Assembly: GCF_008274785.1 (NCBI RefSeq)
Contig: NZ_VTPU01000001.1
Coordinates: forward strand, 248,001 to 312,000
Length of the DNA: 64,000 nucleotides
Source: Halomonas eurihalina
GTDB taxonomy: Bacteria; Pseudomonadota; Gammaproteobacteria; Pseudomonadales; Halomonadaceae
Direction of reading: 5' to 3'
The notes below the pieces were generated by a model. It was not told where the DNA came from, ran no database searches, and saw only the letters and a list, made by a program, of their open reading frames with translations. The stretch's first letter is position 1; each line of letters begins with the position of its first letter. Made by a program: the position numbers and the translations under genes. Below, piece after piece: positions 36,645 through 46,906 of the stretch.

Positions 36645-37766
36645 TCAGCGGCGACGCACCACGACATTGCCGGCACTGTAGCCCGCGCCGAAGGAACACA
36701 CCACCCCCAGGGCTCCCGCTGCCAGATCATCGCGATGCAGGTGGAAGGCGATGATGGAACCGGCCGAGCTGGTGTTGGCATAGCGATCGAGAATGATCGG
36801 CGCTTCTTCCGGCGTAGGGTCCCGCCCCAGCACGCGTCGCGCTATCAGGTCGTTCATGTGGCGGTTGGCCTGGTGCAGCCACAGGCGCGACAGATCGTCG
36901 CCGCCCAGTGAAAGGCTCGCCAGGTGCTCGCCGATCAAAGCCGCGACCAGGGGGCAGACTTCCTTGAACACTCGACGCCCTTCCTGGACGAACAGCTTGT
37001 CGGCGCCCAGCGGGTCGCTGTCGGTGACTCGGTTGAGAAAGCCCGCGTTATTGCGAATGGCATTGGAAAAATGCGTCACCAGACGCGTGCCGAGCACCTC
37101 GAAGCGCGATGCAACCGTCGCCACGGTCTCATCCTCCAGCACGATAGCCGTGCAGGCATCGCCGAAGATGAAGTGGCTGTCACGGTCGCGGAAGTTGAGG
37201 TGCGCCGAGCAGATCTCGGGGCTGACCACCAGCACGCGGCTGGCCGAGCCGGCGCGAATGGCATTGGTCGCGGCATCGATGGCGAAGGTAGCCGATGAAC
37301 AGGCAACGTTCATGTCGTAGGCATGGCCACCGGCACCCAGCGCCGCCTGCAGCTCCACCGCCACGGCCGGATAGGCACGCTCCAGGTTGGAGCAGGCGAC
37401 GATCACCAGGTCGATATCGGCAGCCGCCACGTCGGCGGCCAGCAGGGCTTCGTTGGCGGCAGCAACGCCCATCTCGGCCTGTATGGAAAGCGCCTCGTCA
37501 TCGCGCGCCGGCAGATTTGGCCGCATCCGCTCGGGGTCGAGGATGCCTTCGGCATCCAGCACATAGCGGCTGTGAATACCTGAGGCCTTGACGATAAACT
37601 CCTCGCTGGACGGCTGCAACGGCTCCCGCTCGCCTGCCGCGATGGCCTCGGCCTGACGGGCATTTTCGGCGTCCACCCAGGTGTTGAAGGTCTTCACCAG
37701 GGCGGCGTTGTCGATCGCCTGTGCCGGCGTGAAAAGTCCCGTACCGGTAATCACCACTCGGGTCAT
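36645..37766 (-). CDS. Beta-ketoacyl-ACP synthase III-like enzyme
   Basis: 373 residues, longer than housekeeping FabH. The catalytic triad is Cys156 (NVACSSATFAID), His298 (WLHQANRHMNDL) and Asn331 (RYANTSSAGS). It condenses an acyl-CoA with malonyl-ACP. The insert around residues 30-60 and total length resemble the Pseudomonas enzyme I recall as diverting medium-chain acyl-CoA from beta-oxidation into fatty-acid synthesis. ATG follows GGGAG. Confidence 0.88.
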   Translation of the reverse strand: MTRVVITGTGLFTPAQAIDNAALVKTFNTWVDAENARQAEAIAAGEREPLQPSSEEFIVKASGIHSRYVLDAEGILDPERMRPNLPARDDEALSIQAEMGVAAANEALLAADVAAADIDLVIVACSNLERAYPAVAVELQAALGAGGHAYDMNVACSSATFAIDAATNAIRAGSASRVLVVSPEICSAHLNFRDRDSHFIFGDACTAIVLEDETVATVASRFEVLGTRLVTHFSNAIRNNAGFLNRVTDSDPLGADKLFVQEGRRVFKEVCPLVAALIGEHLASLSLGGDDLSRLWLHQANRHMNDLIARRVLGRDPTPEEAPIILDRYANTSSAGSIIAFHLHRDDLAAGALGVVCSFGAGYSAGNVVVRRR

Positions 37767-37801
37767 GCAATGCTCCCTTTTTGCGGCTCATGGGCCGCAT
37801 C

Positions 37802-40800
37802 TCAGCCGCGGCCGGTGATCTCCGCCCAGCGCTTTTCAAGGCGCTTGGCCGATACCGGCATTCGGGTACCCAATTGCTGGGCGAACAGCGAGACCCGCAA
37901 CTCCTCGATCCACCAGCCGAACTCAACCAGTGCCGGGTCTTCCACCTCGCCTCGTCGCTCGCTTTCGCGTCGCGCGGCCAGGCGCGCCTCAAAATCCTGT
38001 ATCTCCTGCATATGCATCTGATCGCGCATGCGTTCCCGCGGCGCCTTCTCCAGGCGAATCCGAGCGGCTTCCATGTAACGAGGATACTCCTCCAGCCACT
38101 CCCCCGCCTCGCTGACGAAGCCAGGATGCACCAGACGCTGCATCTGTGCCTTTAAATCACTGTAAACCAGTGCCAGCGACAGGTTGAGATTCCCCTTCAA
38201 CGCCTTGGTCACTGCCAGGTGTCCCTCGAGGGCCTGCTCCAGGGTCGTCAGCAGCGCCTCCGCCTTCGGCACCAGTTCCGCGCGACACGCCGCCAAGCGC
38301 TGCTCGAGCTCATCCGCCGAGCGTGGCAGCGGGTCCACCGCCACGACCTGGCGGAAGGCCGCCGCCACGACATCGTCACTGAGCTGGCGCTTGCTGCCGA
38401 CCTTGGTGAACAGCAAGGCGCAGGGTTTCATGCTGCCAAGACGCTCGATGGCCCTGGCCTGATCGGGCAGGCGTGCCATGGCGGCCCACACCACGCCCCG
38501 GCGATGCGCCTCTCGCGCCTTGTCGGGATGATCGAAGAGCTCGACGTCCAGGGCATCGCCGCGAGGCACCACCGCCGGGAAGGCCTCGACGCGGATGCCC
38601 GCTTGAGTCGTCACCCGGGATTCGGGAAGTGCCGTTTCCGGCAGGCTATCGAGCGCGCGTCCTTCGCTGGCCTGTTCGGCCAGCGCCTGGGCGCCCTGCC
38701 CCGCCGCTTCTTCGAAGCGTCGCTCAAGCTCGCGGACATCACGCCCCTGTCCGAGCTCCCGCCCTTCGTGATCGACCACCCGCAGATTCATGATCAGATG
38801 GGGCTCGAGCTGATCGAGCCGCCAGTCGTCGGGATGCGGGCGCGCGCCGGTCTTGCGCCGCAGGAACTCGCCCAGCGCCTCGGTGAGCGGCGTGTCGTCC
38901 GGCGTCATGGTCCGCAGGGCGGCGTCCACCCAGTCGGGGATCGGCACCACCTGGCGGCGTATGGACTTGGGCAGTGACTTGAGCAGGCTGATGCACTTCT
39001 CGCGCAGCAGTCCCGGTACCAGCCACTCCAGACGCCCCGCGGGCAACTGCGGCAGCATGGCCGCCGGCACAGTCAGCGTCACGCCGTCGTCCTCGGCGCC
39101 GGGCGCGAAATGATAGCTCAGCGGATAACGCACCCCACCCAGGGAGAGTTCGTCGGGATAGTCTGCCTCGGTGACCTCCTCGGCCTGACGGGCGAACAGC
39201 GCCTGGCGATCGAACTTGAGGATATCGGGATCATCGCGCTCAGCCTTCTTGCGCCAGGCCTCGAACCCCTTGCCGTTGACCACATCCTCGGGAATCCGGG
39301 CATCGTAGAAATCGAACAGCGTCTCCTCGTCGACCAGGATGTCGCGCTTGCGGGCCCGGTCCTCGAGGTCCTCGACCTCTTCGATCAGCGACCGGTTATG
39401 GGCAAAGAACTCGCCGCGCGTCTTGAACTCGCCCTCGACCAGCGCCCGGCGAATGAACAGTTCCCTGGATTCCTGCGGCGCGATGGGGCCGTAATGGACA
39501 CGCCGGCGGGCAACGATGGGCAGGCCGAACAGGGTCACCTGCTCGAAGGCCACCACCTGGGCACGCTTCATTTCCCAGTGCGGCTCGCTGTAGCTGCGCT
39601 TGACCAGGTGCTCGGCCGCGGGCTCGATCCACGCCGGATCGATGCGCGCCACGGTACGGGCGAACAGCCGCGAGGTCTCGACCAGCTCGAAAGCCATCAG
39701 CCACTTGGGTGTCTTCTTCGCCAGCCCCGAGCCGGGGTGGATCATGAACTTGCGGTTGCGTGCGCCCAGATACTCGCGATTCTCGAGAAACTGGCCCAGA
39801 TGCGAGAGCAGGCCCGGCAGCAGCGCCTGGTGCAAGCGCGCGGCGTTCTCGCGACGTGCCTGCCGGGCGGCTTCGTCATCCGCCTTGTCATCGGCAATGG
39901 CGGCGGGTTCCGGGGGCTTGGCCGGTACCTCAATGTCCATGTCGCGCAGCAACTGGCGAAGCTGGCGGAAGGTGTCGTGCCACTCCCGCAGCCGCAGATA
40001 ATTCAGGTAGTGATCGCGGCACCAGCGACGCAGGCGATTGCCAGACAGCTCGTCCCTGGCGGCCTCGAAGCCGTTCCAGAGGTTGAGCAGTGCCACGAAG
40101 TCGGAATCCGCATCCTGCCAGCGCCGATGCGCCTGATCGGCGGCCTGGCGCTTGTCGGCCGGCCGTTCCCGAGGATCCTGGGTGGCCAACGCCGAGACCA
40201 CGATCAGCACCTCGCGCAAGCTGCCCTGCTCGGCACCGGCCAGCAGCATGCGCGCCAGGCGAGGATCGATAGGCAGGCGCGCCAGACGCTTGCCCATGGG
40301 CGTGAGGCGCTGCCCGCCATCTACCGCGCCGAGCTCAAACAGCAGGCGGAAGCCGTCAGTGACGAAGCGCGAATCCGGTGGATCAACGAAGGGAAAGGCC
40401 GAGATGTCACCGAGCTTGAGCGACAGCATCGAGAGGATCACCGAGGCCAGGTTGGTGCGCCGGATCTCCGGATCGGTGAATTCCGGACGCCCCAGGAAAT
40501 CCTCCTCATCGTAGAGACGAATGCACACGCCCTCCGCGATACGCCCGCAGCGGCCCTTGCGCTGATTGGCGCTGGCCTGGCTGATCGGCTCCACGGGCAG
40601 ACGCTGGATCTTGGCGCGGTAGCTGTAACGGCTGATGCGCACCAGTCCCGGGTCGATCACATAACGGATACCCGGCACAGTGAGCGAGGTCTCGGCGACA
40701 TTGGTCGACAGCACGATGCGTCGCCCCTTGTGGGGCGCGAAGACGCGGTTCTGCTCGGCGTTGGAAAGCCGCGCATAGAGCGGCAGGATCTCGGTGTCGC

Positions 40801-41839
40801 GCAGATCGGCGCGGCGCAGGGTGTCAGCGGTCTCGCGAATCTCGCGCTCGCCGGGCAGAAACACCAGGATGTCGCGGGGGCCATGGAACCAGCGCTTCTC
40901 GCGCTCGATGGTCTCGATCTCCTCCACCGCGTGCAGGATGCCCTCCTGAAGAGTGCGATCCTCCTCGTCTTCCTCATCGCGAATCAGCGGACGATAATGC
41001 ACCTCCACCGGATGGGCGCGCCCGGACACTTCCACCACCGGCGCCGGTCGTGTCTTGCCCTCGGCATCCTCGGTGGCGAAATGCGCGGCGAAGCGCTCCA
41101 CGTCAATGGTCGCCGAGGTGATGATCACCTTGAGGTCGGGGCGGCGCGACAGCAGACGCTTGAGATAGCCGAGCAGGAAATCGATGTTGAGGCTGCGCTC
41201 GTGCGCCTCATCGATGATGATCGCCTCGTAACGGGAAAGATCCGGGTCGTTGCGCGTCTCGGCCAGCAGGATGCCATCGGTCATCAGCTTGACCCGGGTG
41301 GCCTCTGCCGTCTGGTCGGTGAAGCGCACCTGATAGCCGACCTGCTCGCCGAGCGGCACCTGCATTTCCTCAGCCAGGCGAGTCGCCACGGAGCGCGCCG
41401 CCAGCCGCCTCGGCTGGGTGTGGCCGACGAGGCCGCGCTGGCCGAGCCCGAGTTCCAGGCACAGCTTGGGCAACTGGGTGGTCTTGCCCGAGCCGGTCTC
41501 GCCGGCCACCACCACCACCTGATGGTCACGCAGGGCCGCGAGGATGTCCTCGCGGCGCTCGGAAACCGGCAACTGTTCGGGATAGTCCAGATGCACCGGA
41601 CGCGCGGCACGGGCCTCAACCTTCTCCCGCGACCGTTCGATCTCACGGCGTATCTCGGCAAACCCGCGATCCACGGGCTTGCCTTGGCGAAAGCGTCGGG
41701 TCAACCCGGCGAGACGCTTGCTCAAACGAGGAGCGTCCCGCAACTGAACGCCATCGAGCTCGCTCTGCAGGGCCTTCAGGGCATCGAGATCGATTCGGGA
41801 AGCGTCGGCGGCTCGGTCGGTCTGGGGGCTACTACTCAC
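37802..41839 (-). CDS. hrpA: ATP-dependent RNA helicase HrpA
   Basis: 1345 residues, full length for HrpA. Walker A is GETGSGKT (113-120), the DEAH box is at 210-213 (IIIDEAHERS), motif III is SATID, and motif VI falls in QRKGRCGRI. HA2 and OB-like domains follow, then the long C-terminal region (DUF3418) special to bacterial HrpA. It is implicated in mRNA processing and in resolving stalled ribosomes. The start is GTG, with only a weakly placed ribosome site. Confidence 0.95.
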   Translation of the reverse strand: MSSSPQTDRAADASRIDLDALKALQSELDGVQLRDAPRLSKRLAGLTRRFRQGKPVDRGFAEIRREIERSREKVEARAARPVHLDYPEQLPVSERREDILAALRDHQVVVVAGETGSGKTTQLPKLCLELGLGQRGLVGHTQPRRLAARSVATRLAEEMQVPLGEQVGYQVRFTDQTAEATRVKLMTDGILLAETRNDPDLSRYEAIIIDEAHERSLNIDFLLGYLKRLLSRRPDLKVIITSATIDVERFAAHFATEDAEGKTRPAPVVEVSGRAHPVEVHYRPLIRDEEDEEDRTLQEGILHAVEEIETIEREKRWFHGPRDILVFLPGEREIRETADTLRRADLRDTEILPLYARLSNAEQNRVFAPHKGRRIVLSTNVAETSLTVPGIRYVIDPGLVRISRYSYRAKIQRLPVEPISQASANQRKGRCGRIAEGVCIRLYDEEDFLGRPEFTDPEIRRTNLASVILSMLSLKLGDISAFPFVDPPDSRFVTDGFRLLFELGAVDGGQRLTPMGKRLARLPIDPRLARMLLAGAEQGSLREVLIVVSALATQDPRERPADKRQAADQAHRRWQDADSDFVALLNLWNGFEAARDELSGNRLRRWCRDHYLNYLRLREWHDTFRQLRQLLRDMDIEVPAKPPEPAAIADDKADDEAARQARRENAARLHQALLPGLLSHLGQFLENREYLGARNRKFMIHPGSGLAKKTPKWLMAFELVETSRLFARTVARIDPAWIEPAAEHLVKRSYSEPHWEMKRAQVVAFEQVTLFGLPIVARRRVHYGPIAPQESRELFIRRALVEGEFKTRGEFFAHNRSLIEEVEDLEDRARKRDILVDEETLFDFYDARIPEDVVNGKGFEAWRKKAERDDPDILKFDRQALFARQAEEVTEADYPDELSLGGVRYPLSYHFAPGAEDDGVTLTVPAAMLPQLPAGRLEWLVPGLLREKCISLLKSLPKSIRRQVVPIPDWVDAALRTMTPDDTPLTEALGEFLRRKTGARPHPDDWRLDQLEPHLIMNLRVVDHEGRELGQGRDVRELERRFEEAAGQGAQALAEQASEGRALDSLPETALPESRVTTQAGIRVEAFPAVVPRGDALDVELFDHPDKAREAHRRGVVWAAMARLPDQARAIERLGSMKPCALLFTKVGSKRQLSDDVVAAAFRQVVAVDPLPRSADELEQRLAACRAELVPKAEALLTTLEQALEGHLAVTKALKGNLNLSLALVYSDLKAQMQRLVHPGFVSEAGEWLEEYPRYMEAARIRLEKAPRERMRDQMHMQEIQDFEARLAARRESERRGEVEDPALVEFGWWIEELRVSLFAQQLGTRMPVSAKRLEKRWAEITGRG

Positions 41840-41943
41840 GATGGCTCGATGACTCCGGTGATCGTTGGCGGGGAGATTGTAACGCCCCGCCGGGTGCGCC
41901 GCCTAATCGAACCGGCCCAACCCCGGAGCCTCGACCACAACAC

Positions 41944-43614
41944 TCACGAACTTTCGCTATCCTCGTCGCGCAACTGGCGGCGCAGCACCTTGCCAACGTT
42001 GGTCTTCGGCAGCTCGTCGCGGAATACGACCTGGCGCGGCACCTTGTAGGCAGCAAGCTCCTGCTTGCACCAGCGGCGCAGGGTCTCGGCATCAAGCTCG
42101 GGGTCCTTGGCCACCACGAACAGCTTGATCGCCTCGCCGCTCTCCTCGTCCGGCACGCCCACCGCAGCGGATTCCACGACACCGGGATGCATGGCCACTA
42201 CATCCTCGATCTCGTTGGGATACACATTGAAACCGGACACCAGGATCATGTCCTTCTTGCGATCGACGATGCGGATATAGCCATCATCCTGCAACAGAGC
42301 AATATCGCCGGTATGGAACCAGCCATCAGCATCGATCGCCTTGGCGGTCTCATCGTCGCGCTTCCAGTAGCCCTTCATCACCTGGGGACCACGAACGCAC
42401 AGTTCACCAGCCTCGCCCCAAGGCAGATCGTGGCCCTCGAGATCCACTACCTTCACCTCAGTGCCGGCCGCCGGCTTGCCGATGGTGCCGAGCTGAATGG
42501 CATCGATCGGATTGAAGCTGACGATGGGCGAGGTTTCCGTCAGGCCATAGCCCTCCGCCACCGCACAGCCGGTCACCTCTTCCCAGCGCTTGGCCGCCGC
42601 CTGGGTCAAGGCCATGCCACCGGAGATGGTCAGCTTCAGCGACGAGAAGTCCAGGGCGCGAAAATCCTCACGATTGCACAGAGCATTGAACAGGGTGTTG
42701 AGGCCAACAAACCCGGAAAAATTTAGCGACTTCAGCTCCTTGACGAAGGCATCCAGGTCGCGGGGGTTGGTGATCAGCACCGAGTGGTTGCCCGTCTCCA
42801 GCATGAACAGGCAATTCACCGTAAAGGTGTAGATATGGTAGACGGGCAATGGCGCGATGATGATCTCGCCGCCCTCGCGCAGTCCCTTGCCGATGGCCTG
42901 ACGCGCCTGAAGCATGTTGGCCACCAGGTTGCCATGGGTCAGCATGGTGCCCTTGGCCAGCCCCGTGGTACCGCCGGTGTACTGCAGGACCGCGATATCG
43001 TCGGCGCCCCGGCTCGCCTCGCGATGCTCCAGGCCGGCACCGAGGCGCAGGGCACGCCGCAAGGGCACCGCCTGGGGCAGGCTATAGGCCGGCACCATCT
43101 TCTTGACGTACTTGACCACGGCATTGATCAACTGGCGCTTGGGGAAGCTGTGCAGATCGCCCAGCTCGGTCACCACCAGGTGCTCGATGTCGGTACGCTC
43201 CAGCACCCGTTCCAGCTTGTCGGCCATATTGGCCAGGATGACGATAGCCCGCGCTCCCGAGTCCTTGAACTGGTGGGCCATTTCCCGCTCGGTGTACAGG
43301 GGATTGGTATTGACCACTACCAGGCCAGCTCGCAGGGCGCCGAATACCGCCACGGGGAACTGCAGCGTATTGGGGAGTTGGATGGCGATGCGGTCGCCGG
43401 GCTCGAGGCTCGTCTCGTGCTGCAACCAGGCGGCGAAGTTGCCGGAAAGGCGGTCCAGCTCGGCATAGCTGAGCGTCTGCCCCATGCAGCTGAAAGCGAT
43501 ATTGTCGGCAAAGCGCTCGACGCTGGCGTGAAAGACATCCAGCACCGAGGTGTAGTCGCCGGTGCCTTCCATCTCGGGGCCATTGAGAATGGCCGGGTTG
43601 GCGTGCTCGTTCAT
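41944..43614 (-). CDS. fadD: Long-chain fatty-acid--CoA ligase
   Basis: 556 residues. The phosphate loop is LQYTGGTTGLAKGTM, the adenine motif EGYGLTETSP, the FACS signature region DGWFHTGDIALLQDDGYIRIVDRKKDMILVSGFNVYPNEIE, and the catalytic lysine lies in KTNVGKVLRRQLR. It activates imported long-chain fatty acids. Start at the ATG behind GGAG; a GTG twelve bases upstream is in frame. Confidence 0.94.
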   Translation of the reverse strand: MNEHANPAILNGPEMEGTGDYTSVLDVFHASVERFADNIAFSCMGQTLSYAELDRLSGNFAAWLQHETSLEPGDRIAIQLPNTLQFPVAVFGALRAGLVVVNTNPLYTEREMAHQFKDSGARAIVILANMADKLERVLERTDIEHLVVTELGDLHSFPKRQLINAVVKYVKKMVPAYSLPQAVPLRRALRLGAGLEHREASRGADDIAVLQYTGGTTGLAKGTMLTHGNLVANMLQARQAIGKGLREGGEIIIAPLPVYHIYTFTVNCLFMLETGNHSVLITNPRDLDAFVKELKSLNFSGFVGLNTLFNALCNREDFRALDFSSLKLTISGGMALTQAAAKRWEEVTGCAVAEGYGLTETSPIVSFNPIDAIQLGTIGKPAAGTEVKVVDLEGHDLPWGEAGELCVRGPQVMKGYWKRDDETAKAIDADGWFHTGDIALLQDDGYIRIVDRKKDMILVSGFNVYPNEIEDVVAMHPGVVESAAVGVPDEESGEAIKLFVVAKDPELDAETLRRWCKQELAAYKVPRQVVFRDELPKTNVGKVLRRQLRDEDSESS

Positions 43615-43713
43615 GGCGTTCTCCACGATTCGTGCCGACCCAAGGGTCGGCCATTGTTATTCTGGAACTACCCTATACCAGCATGACTCGACAGTAAAAC
43701 AGCCGATTGAAAC

Positions 43714-44496
43714 TTACGTTTGATAGCGCCCTTGAATCTCGCCATCACGCCAGACCAGCAACTCGCCGGGCGCCATGCGTACCCAGTCCTCGTTGTCGGT
43801 GAGCGGTTCGGTGGCGATGACCGACACCACATCGTTGGGCGTGGTGTGCTCGGCGAAGTTCACTGCCAGCTCGGCATCGGAAAGGCTCGCCCGGCCGAAG
43901 GGCGCCCGCCGGGTGATGTGCGCCAGCTTGGTTGAACAGTAAGTGTAGAGATACTCGCCATCGGCCAGCAGTAGATTGAAGACACCAAGTGTCCGCAGGT
44001 GCTCGCACAGCGTATGCAGGTAATGCCACAGGGCGTCACGGTCTGCCGGCGGCTCGGGGAAGGCGCGACGCAGCTCGCCCATCAGCCAGCAGAAGGCATG
44101 TTCGCTATCGGTGTCGCCCACGGGCTGATAGAACGACAGCGGCAGCTGCTGCCATTCGTGGCTGAGCTGGCCATTGTGGGCATAGCACCATGGGCGTCCC
44201 CACATCTCGCGGGTGAAGGGATGGGTGTTGGCCAGCCGCACCTGCCCGACGTTGGCCTGGCGGATATGGCTGATGACGACGTGGGACTTGATCGGATAGT
44301 CGCAGATCAAGCGCGCGATCGGCGAGTCGACCGACGGATGGGGATCGCGGAAATCGCGATAGCCGCCGGCTTCGTAGAAGGCGATGCCCCAGCCATCGCG
44401 ATGCGGCCCGGTGCCGCCGCCGCGATGCAGGAATCCGGAGAAACTGAAACAGATGTCGGTGGGCACATTGGCGCTCATGCCGAGCAGTTCACACAT
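43714..44496 (-). CDS. Class II glutamine amidotransferase-like protein (YafJ type)
   Basis: 260 residues. After removal of the first Met the nucleophile is Cys2 (MCELLGMSANVPTD), and GWGIAFYE, ISHIRQANVG, TREMWGRPWCYAHNGQL and GDTDSEHAFCWLM are the Ntn-hydrolase amidotransferase motifs seen in the YafJ group. No synthetase domain is attached; the acceptor is unknown. The start overlaps the stop of the von Willebrand protein by eight bases, so both are made together. Confidence 0.88.
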   Translation of the reverse strand: MCELLGMSANVPTDICFSFSGFLHRGGGTGPHRDGWGIAFYEAGGYRDFRDPHPSVDSPIARLICDYPIKSHVVISHIRQANVGQVRLANTHPFTREMWGRPWCYAHNGQLSHEWQQLPLSFYQPVGDTDSEHAFCWLMGELRRAFPEPPADRDALWHYLHTLCEHLRTLGVFNLLLADGEYLYTYCSTKLAHITRRAPFGRASLSDAELAVNFAEHTTPNDVVSVIATEPLTDNEDWVRMAPGELLVWRDGEIQGRYQT

Positions 44497-46324
44497 GCGG
44501 TTCTTCCCTCGTTTTGCCCCGTGACCGACGGCGACGGCGCCATCCCATGGCCACCAGCCACAGCAGCAGCAACGCTCCGATGACGATCCATATCCGCGGG
44601 TCCCTGCCGTGCTTCGCGACGGCGCGCTCCACGCCGGGCCAGCCGGCCTGCCAAGCATCACGCATAAGCGTCGGCACGGCATTGACCCACTCGACGAAGC
44701 GATCGGCGATCGTGTCATCGGGCTCACTGGTCGTCGCTTCGTCCGCTTCCGCGAAGCGTTCGGCGGACAACGTCGGCCCGGCCATGTCGGGTCGACCAAT
44801 TCCCACCTCGCTATCAGCGTTGAGGGTCACGGTCGGCAACGTCAATTCACGGGTCTCGCCGTCCAGGGTCACCGTCGCCACCAGGCGCAGCGGCTGGCTT
44901 GTATCGTCCTCCAGCTCGGGCAAGGACAACCGCCATCGAGTCTCGTCCACCGCGGCGGCCTTGAGGCGCTGCCCCTGAAAGTCGCCATGGATCTCGGTGT
45001 TGTCGCGATTGAGCCGGGGATGCTCGGCGGCCAGCACCAAGTCGTTGCTGGCCGGATCATGCACCACACCGATTGCCGGCAGAATATTGACGGCCTGGCC
45101 CCGCTGCCGCTCGAAACCCTCGCCTCGGGCCCGAATCAGCAAGCGGGCATTGCCGGTCTGCATCGGCGCCGACAGCCGGCCCCGGAAGCGACCATCGGCC
45201 GTGGCGTCGAGCTGTTCCGAGGTAATCGTTGCATCGTCATCTCCCACCAGCGTCACGGAAAAACGCAGCTCGTCGGGCAACGGCGTCTCGGCATCCTCAT
45301 GCTCGAGCCAGGCCTCCACCGGTACCGGAAAGCCGCGGTACAGCGTCGTTGGCAGCCCCGACGTACTCAGCCGCCAGGGCGAGGTCACGCTGACCCGGCT
45401 CTTCGGCCCCACCGGCCCCTCGAGGCGCCATTCGCCGGCCTCGGGGTCGGGCACGCGAATCAGGTCGAAGTGCGGCTCCACCTGCCAGCGGATGTCGTCG
45501 GGAGCGGTCTCGGCGGTGTAGCGAGTGCCGTCCGGTGCCACCAGGGTCACCGGTTCCTCGTCGGGGCCGTGGAAGACCAGCGCCGAGAGATTCTCCACAC
45601 TCGGATCGACGACGAAGCGGTCGTCCTCTTCCAGCGGCAGCTGGTCGGCCGGAAAGATTCGCTCGATGATGTCCAGGAAGGCACCCAGCAGGCTCTCCGG
45701 CGACTTGGCCACGCTGGCCAGCCCGCTGGTGCGCTGCGCCAGTTGCTCGACCAGGGCCAGATCGGCCTCGTCGGAAAAGGCGATGGCATGCACCACCACG
45801 CCCCGGTCGGCGAAGCGCGATGCCATGCTCTCCACCAGCCGCTGCCGGGATGCCGAGTCGATGCCGGGCTTGTTGCCCCGCGACGGCGGCAGGTCGATGA
45901 CCCCATCGGTCATCAGGATCAGATGTCGCCAGCCATTGGCCTCGGCCGAGGCAGCCTGATCGAGCGCCGTCTCGATATCGGTATACTGCTGATAGTCACG
46001 CAGCGCGGGCGGCAACGCCAACGCCCGCTCGCGCCACTGCTCGGACACCTCACCCAGGGGAAGCGGATTGTCGACCCGCTCACCGAAGGTCCAGACGCCG
46101 GCACTCACGCCTCCCGGCAGCAGCGACACCAGAAGCTCCATGGCACTGGCCGCCAACTGGTCGGGATCGTTGCGCTTCATGCTGCCGGAGACATCGACCA
46201 CCACCCGCACATCCGGGCGCTGCTCCGGCACCTGAGCCAGAGCCGCCCCGCCCCACCCCAGGCAACTTACCAACAGCGACATCACGAGGTAGATGGAGGA
46301 AGCGCGGCAACCGAATCTGGCCAT
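44489..46324 (-). CDS. von Willebrand factor A-domain membrane protein
   Basis: 611 residues. Signal peptide (1-30, ending ALA), then a VWA domain (about 38-220) with an intact metal site, Asp44-x-Ser46-x-Ser48 (VVVDVSGSMKRND) and LILMTDGVIDLPP. A long beta-rich region follows, and a single C-terminal membrane helix (WIVIGALLLLWLVAMGW) ends in an arginine-rich cytoplasmic tail. It is thus anchored with the VWA domain in the periplasm. ATG is preceded by AAGGAA. Partner and function unknown; flanked by a small membrane protein and an amidotransferase-like gene in one operon. Confidence 0.85.
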   Translation of the reverse strand: MARFGCRASSIYLVMSLLVSCLGWGGAALAQVPEQRPDVRVVVDVSGSMKRNDPDQLAASAMELLVSLLPGGVSAGVWTFGERVDNPLPLGEVSEQWRERALALPPALRDYQQYTDIETALDQAASAEANGWRHLILMTDGVIDLPPSRGNKPGIDSASRQRLVESMASRFADRGVVVHAIAFSDEADLALVEQLAQRTSGLASVAKSPESLLGAFLDIIERIFPADQLPLEEDDRFVVDPSVENLSALVFHGPDEEPVTLVAPDGTRYTAETAPDDIRWQVEPHFDLIRVPDPEAGEWRLEGPVGPKSRVSVTSPWRLSTSGLPTTLYRGFPVPVEAWLEHEDAETPLPDELRFSVTLVGDDDATITSEQLDATADGRFRGRLSAPMQTGNARLLIRARGEGFERQRGQAVNILPAIGVVHDPASNDLVLAAEHPRLNRDNTEIHGDFQGQRLKAAAVDETRWRLSLPELEDDTSQPLRLVATVTLDGETRELTLPTVTLNADSEVGIGRPDMAGPTLSAERFAEADEATTSEPDDTIADRFVEWVNAVPTLMRDAWQAGWPGVERAVAKHGRDPRIWIVIGALLLLWLVAMGWRRRRRSRGKTREEPHV

Positions 46325-46374
46325 AGTGGTTCCTTAGGTCTTGTACGAAAATCGACCACTTGTTCGTACTGACC

Positions 46375-46824
46375 TTAACCGACGACCGGCTCCCGGCGCG
46401 CCTTGTCATCCCGTCCGCGATCGGCATGCGACGTTGTCCCGGTCCGATCACCCTGCGAATCGCCGTTTGAGCGGCGCTTGGATACCCGGCCACGCCGCCA
46501 CAGCAGCAGCCCCAACAGACCGCCCAGAGCAGCTGCCACCGCTACCAGCAACAGCGCCGAAGCCATGGTGCCGCCATCCTTCTCGAGGAAAGCCAGGCCT
46601 CCCACCACCACTGCCGGCGCCATGCCGGTATAGGCATCGCCGGCATCGTTCAGCGGCGTACTAAAGCTGGAAGGCACCCACATCACCCCGGCCACCGCCC
46701 AGGTGATCACCAGTCGCGGCAGGCGTGGCAGGAAGGCCAGCCCCAGATAGCCCGTGCCGAGCACCACCAGCGACAATACGCCGTAGCTCAGCCATAGTAG
46801 AGATATAGAATCCGAAATCAGCAT
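46375..46824 (-). CDS. Small membrane protein of unknown function
   Basis: 149 residues. Hydrophobic helices lie at about 8-30, 38-52 and 92-112, with a possible fourth near 70-82 (GMAPAVVVGGLAFL). The last 35 residues are charged and rich in Arg, Asp and Ser. I do not recognise a family. First gene of the unit with the VWA protein (50-base gap) and the amidotransferase-like protein; divergent from the S9 peptidase. Start at ATG 46824 with GGGG upstream; an ATG twelve bases further up is possible. Confidence 0.7.
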   Translation of the reverse strand: MLISDSISLLWLSYGVLSLVVLGTGYLGLAFLPRLPRLVITWAVAGVMWVPSSFSTPLNDAGDAYTGMAPAVVVGGLAFLEKDGGTMASALLLVAVAAALGGLLGLLLWRRGRVSKRRSNGDSQGDRTGTTSHADRGRDDKARREPVVG

Positions 46825-46906
46825 CGATAACCCCATCGGCGTATGGTAAAGCTTCCCCAGTGACGCACCTTATTGAATTCATTCCGAGTATGGTACATCC
46901 AGCAGC

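Noticed and set aside
39110-42049. Very long open frame (979 codons) on the plus strand
   Set aside because: It is antisense to hrpA, whose helicase motifs are unmistakable. In GC-rich DNA the opposite strand often stays open, and its translation shows no domain.
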